This document shows, piece by piece, positions 38,666 to 45,000 of a stretch of DNA of 45,000 nucleotides. The notes beneath the pieces are model-generated. The model saw only the letters and a list, made by a program, of their open reading frames with translations. It did not search any database and was not told where the DNA came from. The position numbers and the translations under genes are program-made. The DNA lies in contig CACBBC010000006.1 of the NCBI GenBank assembly GCA_902537415.1, positions 1 through 45,000 of the forward strand, read 5' to 3'. The stretch is from an uncultured Alphaproteobacteria bacterium (lineage in GTDB: Bacteria > Pseudomonadota > Alphaproteobacteria > Rhodobacterales > Rhodobacteraceae). Position 1 is the stretch's first letter. Each line of letters opens with the position of its first letter.

Positions 38666-39970
38666 ATGTCAAATTCAATTAGTAAGTATCTAGTAATTAT
38701 TTTAATTTTTTTAAGCTTTTTCACTCTTAATCCCGCCCTCTCCAAAGAAAATAAAAAGGAGACCTATGAGCAACTAGATCTTTTTGGTCAAGTTTTCGAT
38801 CTAATAAAGTCCAAATATGTCGAAGAAGTAAAAAGCAAAGAATTAATAGAGGCAGCAATAAATGGAATGTTGTCTTCTCTGGACCCTCACTCAGGATTTT
38901 TAGCGCCAAAAAGTTACGATGATATGCAAGTTGATACCAAAGGATCTTTTGGAGGTTTAGGAATTGAAGTTACTCAACAAGATGGTTTTGTAAAAGTGGT
39001 ATCACCTATGGACGATACACCAGCCTTTAAAGCAGGAGTGTTAGCTGGTGACTTTATCACATTTGTGGATGACAAGCCTGTGCTCGGTCTAACCTTATCC
39101 GAGGCCGTGGATATAATGCGTGGGCCTGTCGGTTCATCTGTTAAGTTAACCATCGTTAGAGAAGGTTTAGAAGATCCAATTGAAGTTCTAGTAACAAGAG
39201 CCGTAATCAAACTTACAGCGGCAAAGGTAAGAACAGAGAAAGACATTGTAATTATGAGAGTAACTACCTTCAATGAACAAACTATTCCAAACCTTGAAGA
39301 GGGAATGAAAAAGACAGTTGAAAAATTAGGTGAAGCGGAACCAAAAGGGTTTGTACTAGATTTGAGAAATAATCCAGGAGGGTTGCTGTCTGAAGCTATA
39401 TCCGTTACAGATCTTTTTTTAGACCAAGGAGAGATTGTGTCAACGAGAGATAGAGAGGGTAAAGGAGAGCGTTATAAAGCTTCCAAAGGTGACATTGCAG
39501 AAGGAAAACCTCTTGTTATTCTTATAAATGCAGGCTCAGCGTCAGCATCAGAGATTGTTGCAGGAGCCCTTCAAGATCATCGCAGAGCTATTGTTTTGGG
39601 AACTAAGAGTTTTGGAAAGGGTTCAGTTCAGTCAGTGCTTCCAATGGGCCAAAGTGGTGGTATTAGACTTACTACGGCGAGATATTATACGCCATCAGGT
39701 AGGTCAATTCAGGCACTCGGAGTGACGCCCGATGTTTTCTTAGAGTTCAAAAGAGTTGAGAAGAGTGAAGAGGAAAATAGAAAAACGTTTTCGGAAGCTG
39801 ACTTGGAGGGCGCTCTAAGTAATGATAGCTTAACGGAAGCTGAAAAAGAAATGCTGAGAAAAGAGGAGATGAGTTTTCAAGAAACAACCAAGAGAAGAGA
39901 TAAGGATAACCAATTAGCTCATGCTATTGATTTGATAGAAGGCCTAACAGTCTATTCCTTAAAAGAATGA
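38666..39970 (+). CDS. ctpA: Carboxy-terminal processing protease (S41)
   Basis: An exported serine protease that trims or degrades proteins from their C-terminus. A signal peptide (MSNSISKYLVIILIFLSFFT) is followed by a PDZ domain (about 85-165, GSFGGLGIEV and LAGDFITFVDDKPV) and the S41 catalytic core with NAGSASASEIVAGAL (catalytic serine in 291-295) and GTKSFGKGSVQ (catalytic Lys318). The 434 residues fit. The last four bases overlap the start of rppH (ATGA). Likely substrates are periplasmic or peptidoglycan-remodelling proteins, but none is identified. Confidence 0.96.
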   Translation: MSNSISKYLVIILIFLSFFTLNPALSKENKKETYEQLDLFGQVFDLIKSKYVEEVKSKELIEAAINGMLSSLDPHSGFLAPKSYDDMQVDTKGSFGGLGIEVTQQDGFVKVVSPMDDTPAFKAGVLAGDFITFVDDKPVLGLTLSEAVDIMRGPVGSSVKLTIVREGLEDPIEVLVTRAVIKLTAAKVRTEKDIVIMRVTTFNEQTIPNLEEGMKKTVEKLGEAEPKGFVLDLRNNPGGLLSEAISVTDLFLDQGEIVSTRDREGKGERYKASKGDIAEGKPLVILINAGSASASEIVAGALQDHRRAIVLGTKSFGKGSVQSVLPMGQSGGIRLTTARYYTPSGRSIQALGVTPDVFLEFKRVEKSEEENRKTFSEADLEGALSNDSLTEAEKEMLRKEEMSFQETTKRRDKDNQLAHAIDLIEGLTVYSLKE

Positions 39971-40440
39971 TTAATACACTTCCATACCGTTTAGGCGTTG
40001 GTTTAGTGATTATAAATGATCAATTAAAAATTTTCACGGGTCGACGTTTAGATAGCACTAAGGCATGGCAAATGCCGCAAGGAGGTATTGACGATAATGA
40101 AATTCCTTTAGAAGCGGCCTATCGAGAAATGTTTGAGGAGACAGGTATAGAAAAGTGCAAAGTGTCTCTTCTTAAACAATCTAAGATTTGGCATCGCTAT
40201 GACCTACCTAAAGAAATACAAGGTAAGTTTTGGGGAGGAAAATTCAGAGGCCAAAGTCAGAAGTGGTTCTTATTTCGATTTAATGGATCTGATAAAGACA
40301 TAAACATACATACAAAATACCAGGAGTTTTCAGATTGGAAATGGTCAAAAAAAACTGATATGCTTGAATCCATAGTACCCTTTAAAAAGTCTCTTTATCA
40401 CTCTGTTCTTAAAGATTTCGAACTAGATTTTAAAAATTAA
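39967..40440 (+). CDS. rppH: RNA pyrophosphohydrolase (Nudix)
   Basis: Removes pyrophosphate from 5'-triphosphate RNA, starting mRNA decay. The 157 residues contain YRLGVGLVIIN, AWQMPQGGIDDNE, the rest of the Nudix box LEAAYREMFEETGI (matching G-x5-E-x7-RE-x2-EE-x-G), WHRYDLPKEIQ and QKWFLFRF, all typical of RppH. It is coupled to ctpA by a four-base overlap and converges on the DUF1285 gene, also with a four-base overlap of ends. Confidence 0.96.
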   Translation: MINTLPYRLGVGLVIINDQLKIFTGRRLDSTKAWQMPQGGIDDNEIPLEAAYREMFEETGIEKCKVSLLKQSKIWHRYDLPKEIQGKFWGGKFRGQSQKWFLFRFNGSDKDINIHTKYQEFSDWKWSKKTDMLESIVPFKKSLYHSVLKDFELDFKN

Positions 40441-41003
40441 TACAGTTGTTGGGACTTTATTAGAGGAAAAAATATATTATTAGAATGAAACCCAAGCCAA
40501 TTTTCGCCCCTGTAGGAAGTCTCGGTACAAAAATCAATTAGCCGGTAAAAGCTTTTTCTGTCAATTTTAGCAAATAGGTTGGTTCTCACATTTACGTATG
40601 GTTGAGGCTCATTATTGGACTCTTTGAATAAAATTTTGAACTGATTATTCTCCTCTAAATAGGTAAAGTCTCCTATGTTAGTTGTAAATTTAAAAAGCGC
40701 TATTTTTCCTTTGTTAATTATATCAATATCTGTAGCGATAAATGGTACATCTTCAACTGTAATTCCAACTTTCTCAACTGGTGTTACCAAGTAATATTTA
40801 TCTTTTTCTTTTTTTAAAATATTTGCGAAAAGCTTAATAAGTCTTTCTCGTTTTATCTCTGACTTTTGATAATACCAACGTCCATTTGAGTCAACGTGAA
40901 TTGCGAGGTTTCCACAAAAAGGTGGATTCCATAGGTGAACTGGTGCCGGTTTGCTTCCCTTTATGTGTTTCGCTACGTTCTTTTCAAAGTCACTCGGTTG
41001 CAT
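40437..41003 (-). CDS. DUF1285-family protein
   Basis: A 188-residue protein matching the alphaproteobacterial DUF1285 pattern: PVHLWNPPFCGNLAIHVDSN, RWYYQKSEIKRERLIKLFANIL, KYYLVTPVEKVGITVEDVPF and the later CTETSYRGENWLGFHS. The fold is a two-domain, possibly nucleotide- or lipid-binding one; the role is not established. It lies 3 bp downstream of the 2-hydroxyacid oxidase gene, so the two are in one operon. Confidence 0.83.
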   Translation of the reverse strand: MQPSDFEKNVAKHIKGSKPAPVHLWNPPFCGNLAIHVDSNGRWYYQKSEIKRERLIKLFANILKKEKDKYYLVTPVEKVGITVEDVPFIATDIDIINKGKIALFKFTTNIGDFTYLEENNQFKILFKESNNEPQPYVNVRTNLFAKIDRKSFYRLIDFCTETSYRGENWLGFHSNNIFFPLIKSQQLY

Positions 41004-41006
41004 ATA

Positions 41007-42155
41007 TCAATAGAAGTTTAAATTTCCTCTTGAAAGTTGATCGATACGTGTGACTCCCATAAGTTTCATGTCTCTTTCTATCTCGTTTCGAAGATTAGAT
41101 AGTGCTTTTTCCACACCCTTTTGTCCAGCAGCTGCCAGCGCATATAAATATAGTCGACCTCCAGCGCAAGCTTTCGCTCCTAAGGATAAAGCTTTGAGCA
41201 CATGTGTCCCTCTTTGAATACCTCCCTCACAGATAACGTCGGTTTTATCGCCAACAGCGTCAACAATTCTTGCCAACTGATCGAATGGAGATACAGCCCC
41301 ATCCAATTGTCTTCCACCATGATTCGATACTATAACTCCATCGCATCCTATATCCACGGCTTTCTTTGCATCCTCAACACTAACGATTCCTTTAAGAGCA
41401 AAAGGCCCATCCCAATTTGATCTCAGCTGTTCGGCATCTTTCCAACTCATCGTCTGGTCTAGCATGTTTGAAAAATAAGAGCCAATAGATGTTACGGCAC
41501 TAGTTCCTTCGTCAACATGGTTCTGAAGGTGTGGCAGTTCAAATGCTGGGGAGGTGAGAAAATTGAATAACCATGAAGGCTTTATTGCGAAGCTAAGCAT
41601 GCTGTTAAAGTTAAGTTTTGGAGGAATAGTGAATCCTGTTTTCAAGTCTCTTTCTCTATTCCCTCCTGTAATTGTATCAACAGTCAATGCTAATACATCG
41701 AATTTAGCTTTTTTTGCTCTTTCAAGCATATATTTGTTTAAACCACGGTCCTTATGAAAATAAAACTGAAACATTTTTGGGCATTCTGATATTGATGATA
41801 TTTCATCAACACTTACCGTGCTTAAAGAGGACACGCCAAACATTGTATTAAGTTTATTTGCAGCTTTTGCAACTGCCCTTTCCCCTTTGTAATGAAAAAG
41901 TCTCTGAACAGCTGTTGGAGAGCAATATACTGGCATAGAAATTTTCTTGCCAAATATCGTCGTGGACATATCAACATCTTTCACAGACCTTAATACGCTC
42001 GGTATTAAAGAAACTGAGTTGAAACTCTCAGTATTTCTTGCATATGTGAGTTCATCATCTGCGGCGCCATCGATATAATCGAAAATAGGTCTCGGCAACT
42101 TTCTTTTGGCGAGCTCTCTAAAGTCTTTGAAGTTGTTACAATTATTCAGGTTCAT
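41007..42155 (-). CDS. lldD: FMN-dependent alpha-hydroxy acid oxidase / L-lactate dehydrogenase
   Basis: Oxidises an L-2-hydroxy acid such as L-lactate, using FMN in a TIM barrel. The 382 residues include LPRPIFDYIDGAADDELTY, PVYCSPTAVQRLFHYKGE, FQFYFHKDRG, ALTVDTITGGNRERDLK and the catalytic SNHGGRQLDGAVSPFD with the base histidine and substrate arginine. Length fits LldD. The membrane-bound LldD segment is not obvious, so glycolate- or lactate-oxidase activity is also possible. It lies 17 bp after rpmJ and 3 bp before the DUF1285 gene. Confidence 0.9.
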   Translation of the reverse strand: MNLNNCNNFKDFRELAKRKLPRPIFDYIDGAADDELTYARNTESFNSVSLIPSVLRSVKDVDMSTTIFGKKISMPVYCSPTAVQRLFHYKGERAVAKAANKLNTMFGVSSLSTVSVDEISSISECPKMFQFYFHKDRGLNKYMLERAKKAKFDVLALTVDTITGGNRERDLKTGFTIPPKLNFNSMLSFAIKPSWLFNFLTSPAFELPHLQNHVDEGTSAVTSIGSYFSNMLDQTMSWKDAEQLRSNWDGPFALKGIVSVEDAKKAVDIGCDGVIVSNHGGRQLDGAVSPFDQLARIVDAVGDKTDVICEGGIQRGTHVLKALSLGAKACAGGRLYLYALAAAGQKGVEKALSNLRNEIERDMKLMGVTRIDQLSRGNLNFY

Positions 42156-42172
42156 CTATTGAAATCTTGTAG

Positions 42173-42298
42173 TCAGCCTTGTCGAGCCTTAAACCTGCGT
42201 TGCACTTTGTTGATCACATAAACCTTGCCTCGTCTCTTTACCACTCGGCAGTTTCTATGGCGTTGCTTCAATGATCTCAATGAGTTTCTTATTTTCAT
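42173..42298 (-). CDS. rpmJ: 50S ribosomal protein L36, type without zinc ligands
   Basis: A 41-residue ribosomal protein too short for most ORF screens. It reads [16 protein letters not shown], then [15 protein letters not shown] and RRFKARQG at the end, which matches the alphaproteobacterial bL36 form. It lacks the cysteine and histidine set of the zinc-binding L36, so it should work without zinc. The gene lies 57 bp after tRNA-Val on the same strand and 17 bp before the hydroxyacid oxidase gene. Confidence 0.95.
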   Translation of the reverse strand: MKIRNSLRSLKQRHRNCRVVKRRGKVYVINKVQRRFKARQG

Positions 42299-42355
42299 AT
42301 TTCTCTCCGAAATTGATCTTCTAAAGATAATTTACAAAAAAACAACATTTTTTTT

Positions 42356-42430
42356 TGGTGGGCGTAACTGGGATTGAACCAGTGACCCCTTCGATGTCAA
42401 CGAAGTGCTCTCCCGCTGAGCTATACGCCC
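42356..42430 (-). tRNA. tRNA-Val (GAC)
   Basis: The minus strand reads GGGCGTATAGCTCAGCGGG, then the anticodon stem-loop CTTCG-TTGACAT-CGAAG (anticodon GAC), the T arm CTGGTTCAATCCCAG, and the acceptor end TACGCCC-A-CCA with an encoded CCA. All stems pair. Confidence 0.97.
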
Positions 42431-42508
42431 CTATTGTTTTTTCTATATAAAAAGTCTAAGAAGGGTCAAGGTTTAAATTAATCAAACCAGATCTTTTTTG
42501 TTCATGAT

Positions 42509-43336
42509 ATGAAGCCATATAAACTCTCATTACCTCTAAATCAAACAAATTGCGTACTATTCAACTCACCTCATAGTGGTAGTATTTACACCGATAAATT
42601 TATGCGACTGACTGATTTATCATTACGTACTTTAAGATCATCTGAGGATCTGTTTGTGGATCAGCTTTTTTCTCCAGTGGTCGGCTTAGGGTCACTATTG
42701 CTTTCAGCAAAATTTCCAAGGTCATTTATCGATCTAAATAGAGATTGTGAAGAGTTGGATCCATTATTAATCGAAGATCTTTTATCATATAAAGATACAC
42801 TTAAGGTATCGGCAGGTCTAGGAGTGATACCACGTGTCGTTGCGGATCAAAGGCCAATTTACAATCACAGACTTTCAATAGACGATGCCATTCAAAGACT
42901 TCAAGGTTTTTACTTCCCATATCATGACAAGCTAAAATCACTGATAAAACAAACAGAGGCCTCATTTAAAAAAGTTATACTTTTAGATTGTCACTCAATG
43001 CCTCTGAGCTCAATAAATTTAGCTAGTAAAAAAGATCCAGTAGAGGTTGTCCTTGGCGATTGTTTTGGCCGCTCTTGTGAACATGAAATTGTAGTTGAGT
43101 TGAAGACTTTATTAACAGAGGTGGGATTTAAAGTTAGCCTAAACAATCCCTTCTCTGGGGGTTTTATCACTAAAAATTATGCAAGTCCCCGAAACAATAT
43201 ACATGTTGTGCAGATTGAGATTTTGCGATCACTTTACAGTCATGAAAAACAGCAAATAAAGAACAGTGAATTTGCAAAGATCCAAAAAAGACTGATAAAT
43301 GCAATAGAAGAGTTTATTAAGCGTTTTGCGGATTAG
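42509..43336 (+). CDS. N-formylglutamate amidohydrolase
   Basis: Releases glutamate from N-formylglutamate (last step of one histidine degradation route) or acts on related acyl amino acids. The 275 residues start with CVLFNSPHSGSIY, have DLFVDQLFSPVVGLGS, RSFIDLNRDCEELDP (about 72-86), KVILLDCHSMPLSS with the metal and catalytic Cys/His region, and DCFGRSCEH. These match the family. No hut genes are nearby, so the physiological substrate is not proved. It converges with pyrF, overlapping by four bases. Confidence 0.9.
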   Translation: MKPYKLSLPLNQTNCVLFNSPHSGSIYTDKFMRLTDLSLRTLRSSEDLFVDQLFSPVVGLGSLLLSAKFPRSFIDLNRDCEELDPLLIEDLLSYKDTLKVSAGLGVIPRVVADQRPIYNHRLSIDDAIQRLQGFYFPYHDKLKSLIKQTEASFKKVILLDCHSMPLSSINLASKKDPVEVVLGDCFGRSCEHEIVVELKTLLTEVGFKVSLNNPFSGGFITKNYASPRNNIHVVQIEILRSLYSHEKQQIKNSEFAKIQKRLINAIEEFIKRFAD

Positions 43337-44028
43337 TTATTCAAGATCTGTATCTTTATTTCCTCATACGCAGCAATGGGATCCTTTGCCTTATAGATAG
43401 GTCTTCCAATAACAAGATGTGAAGCTCCCATGTTAAGGGCATCATAAGGAGTCGCGACACGTTTCTGATCATCGACAGCGGAGTTGGTTGGTCTTATACC
43501 TGGGGTAACAATAATCTTTTGCATACAAACAGGATTTTCCCTGATTATTGACAATTCCTGAGGTGAAGCAATTACCCCGTCTGCTCCTGCTAAGATTGCT
43601 TTTTCAGCTCTACTACAAACTAGAGTCTGAATCTCTCCAGGTATGATTAAATTTTGATCTAAATCTTTCCTATTTAGACTTGTAAGAAATGTAACCGCGA
43701 GTATTTTGGTAATACTTGCTCCTCGGCCTTCCACAGCGGCTTTGATAACTTGAGGATCACCTTGAACCGTTAAAAAATCAAATTTAGCCTCACATAGTCC
43801 ACTCACTGCGTTTTTGATAGTATTTGAGATATCGAATAATTTTAAATCCAAAAAAACATGAAGGCCTCTTCTTTTTAACTCACAAGCAAGCTCTAAGCCG
43901 CCCCTACCAATCAAACCTAATCCAATTTTGAAGAAATTTGCGTATCCATCTAAGCTTTCAACAAGTGCCAGAGCCTTATCGCAACTTTCGAAATCTAAAG
44001 CTACAATTATTTTATCTTTGTTACCCAT
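43333..44028 (-). CDS. pyrF: Orotidine 5'-phosphate decarboxylase
   Basis: Final step of UMP synthesis. The product, 231 residues from ATG 44028, begins MGNKDKIIVALDFESCDKAL, has the catalytic DLKLFDISNTIK (Asp-x-Lys-x-x-Asp array), TVQGDPQVIKAAVE, VTPGIRPTNSAVDDQKR and the phosphate-binding end LVIGRPIYKAKDP. The frame is open to ATG 44076, but the extra 16 residues ([16 protein letters not shown]) are not family-like. It is divergent from clpB, with 82 bases between the start codons. Confidence 0.95.
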   Translation of the reverse strand: MGNKDKIIVALDFESCDKALALVESLDGYANFFKIGLGLIGRGGLELACELKRRGLHVFLDLKLFDISNTIKNAVSGLCEAKFDFLTVQGDPQVIKAAVEGRGASITKILAVTFLTSLNRKDLDQNLIIPGEIQTLVCSRAEKAILAGADGVIASPQELSIIRENPVCMQKIIVTPGIRPTNSAVDDQKRVATPYDALNMGASHLVIGRPIYKAKDPIAAYEEIKIQILNN

Positions 44029-44110
44029 TCTTTGAAAAATATCAATCTTACGGTTGTATATCAAGAATAAGACCACATCTATAAGTGGTATGGAAAGGAA
44101 TTTTAGTCGT

Positions 44111-45000
44111 ATGGAATTGGAACAATATACTGATAAAGCGAAAGAAACAATGGTTGAGGCGATGGAAAGTGCAAGAGCACTAGACCATCAGACGATTACC
44201 ACAGCTCATGTAATGAAAGCTATTCTACTAAATAATAAAAAGAGGTTTAGAAAGCTAATTGAATTAGTAGGTGGAAATTATTATTGGGTCTTACAAGAGA
44301 CTGATAAAATATTAATTTCTCTCCCCAGAGTTGAAGGACATAAGAACCTTTTTATAGATGCAAATTTGTCTGAATCAATTAAGAATGCAGAGATTTATGC
44401 ACAAAGGTTTGGTGACAAGTTTATTGGTTTAGAGGCCTTATTTTTAGGAATTGTTTTGGGTAAAAGTGAAATCTCCAAAAAACTAGTCAACAAAATGAAA
44501 AATATTAATCAGCTAGAGGAGTTAGTAACTACAGAAAGAAGAGGGAATAAGATTGAAAGCCAGGGTCACCAAGAAGGTGATAATATTCTAGATGATTACA
44601 CCGTAAATTTAACGAACAGAGCCTCTGAGGGGAGTATTGACCCTATTATTGGCAGAGATGAAGAGATCCGTAGGACTATTCAAGTTTTGAGTAGAAGGAC
44701 CAAAAATAACCCAATTTTAATTGGTTTTCCCGGAGTTGGGAAAACTGCAATCGCTGAAGGGCTCGCACTTCGAATAGTTAGAGAAGATGTTCCAGAAGTC
44801 TTATTGGACAAAAAACTTCTTTCCCTTGACATGGGGTCTTTAGTAGCTGGTGCAAAATATAGAGGAGAATTTGAAGAGCGATTAAAGAGTGTTCTTCAAG
44901 CCATTGAGAGCAGTAAAGGAGAAATTATACTCTTTATCGATGAAGTTCACCTTTTAGTGGGGGCAGGGAAGTCAGAAGGCTCGATGGACGCTTCAAACCT
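44111..45000 (+). CDS. clpB: ATP-dependent chaperone ClpB, N-terminal part (runs off the window)
   Basis: An AAA+ disaggregase that, with DnaK, pulls proteins out of heat-induced aggregates. The visible 296 codons start [20 protein letters not shown], carry the Clp N-domain ([22 protein letters not shown]), the linker [19 protein letters not shown] and [20 protein letters not shown], and the first ATPase domain with Walker A GFPGVGKT and Walker [16 protein letters not shown]. Walker A has Phe where ClpB usually has Glu (GEPGVGKT). The stretch between pyrF and clpB includes a CCACATCT element (44073-44080) resembling a heat-shock -10, but its -35 partner is poor, so I do not list a promoter. 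Confidence 0.95.
   Translation, partial: MELEQYTDKAKETMVEAMESARALDHQTITTAHVMKAILLNNKKRFRKLIELVGGNYYWVLQETDKILISLPRVEGHKNLFIDANLSESIKNAEIYAQRFGDKFIGLEALFLGIVLGKSEISKKLVNKMKNINQLEELVTTERRGNKIESQGHQEGDNILDDYTVNLTNRASEGSIDPIIGRDEEIRRTIQVLSRRTKNNPILIGFPGVGKTAIAEGLALRIVREDVPEVLLDKKLLSLDMGSLVAGAKYRGEFEERLKSVLQAIESSKGEIILFIDEVHLLVGAGKSEGSMDASN

Noticed and set aside
44047-44080. Sigma-32 promoter for clpB
   Set aside because: CCACATCT fits a heat-shock -10, but the only -35 candidate (CTTACGG) is weak and the spacing of 19 is long, so I left it out of the feature list.
1-45000. CRISPR array, prophage, rRNA operon or intact insertion sequence
   Set aside because: No regularly spaced direct repeats, phage structural genes, rRNA sequence or intact transposase gene were found on either strand.

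Overview
The window looks like about 45 kb of chromosome from a small-genome, low-GC alphaproteobacterium, probably marine. This rests on the AT-rich codon use, short intergenic gaps, an RpoH-type sigma factor, an aa3-oxidase subunit IV-like peptide, a PetR-type response regulator next to a branched-chain aminotransferase, and the order rsfS-rlmH-gpmI-ctpA-rppH. No rRNA or species marker is present, so the clade cannot be named. Both ends cut genes: a Gfo/Idh/MocA oxidoreductase on the left and clpB on the right.

Layout. 1-4.5 kb: carbon catabolism (two Gfo/Idh/MocA dehydrogenases, a phytanoyl-CoA dioxygenase-like protein, a CaiB/BaiF CoA-transferase) and a small membrane protein. 4.6-9.1 kb: small proteins, then an unusual 593-residue protein joining four CDGSH iron-sulfur modules, a 2Fe-2S ferredoxin, a class III nucleotide cyclase and a Rieske domain, followed 14 bp later by a methyltransferase gene. 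9.2-14 kb: an APH-like kinase, an M20D amidohydrolase, a hotdog thioesterase, a fasciclin protein and a rhomboid lacking its catalytic serine. 14.2-22 kb: a complete Dpp/Opp-type ABC importer (binding protein, two permeases, fused double ATPase) beside an M20 peptidase, broken by a frameshift, and an M24 Xaa-Pro peptidase. This reads as a peptide uptake and breakdown block. 22.3-25 kb: a GFA/CENP-V-like gene interrupted at a run of ten C, a TPR plus protein-arginine-methyltransferase gene, and tRNA-Ser(GCU).

25-45 kb is mostly housekeeping: lspA, mutL, rmuC, a small lipoprotein, rpoH, split coaC and coaB, moeB, a 2-hydroxyacid dehydrogenase, an SH3 protein, the response regulator, an ilvE-type aminotransferase, a nucleoside hydrolase, rsfS, rlmH, gpmI, ctpA, rppH, a DUF1285 gene, an FMN-dependent 2-hydroxyacid dehydrogenase, rpmJ (type without zinc ligands), tRNA-Val(GAC), N-formylglutamate amidohydrolase, pyrF and clpB.

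The most novel item is the iron-sulfur cyclase fusion, which looks like a single-polypeptide redox or iron-sulfur sensor producing a cyclic nucleotide. Other notable items are an 86-bp dispersed repeat present in three gapless copies, one of which ends in the same 12 bases as the tRNA-Ser 3' end; two genes whose strong Shine-Dalgarno sequence points at a CTG start (rsfS and the response regulator); a hairpin masking the rpoH ribosome binding site; the coaB/coaC split; and two genes broken at homopolymers. No CRISPR array, intact insertion sequence, prophage or rRNA gene was seen.
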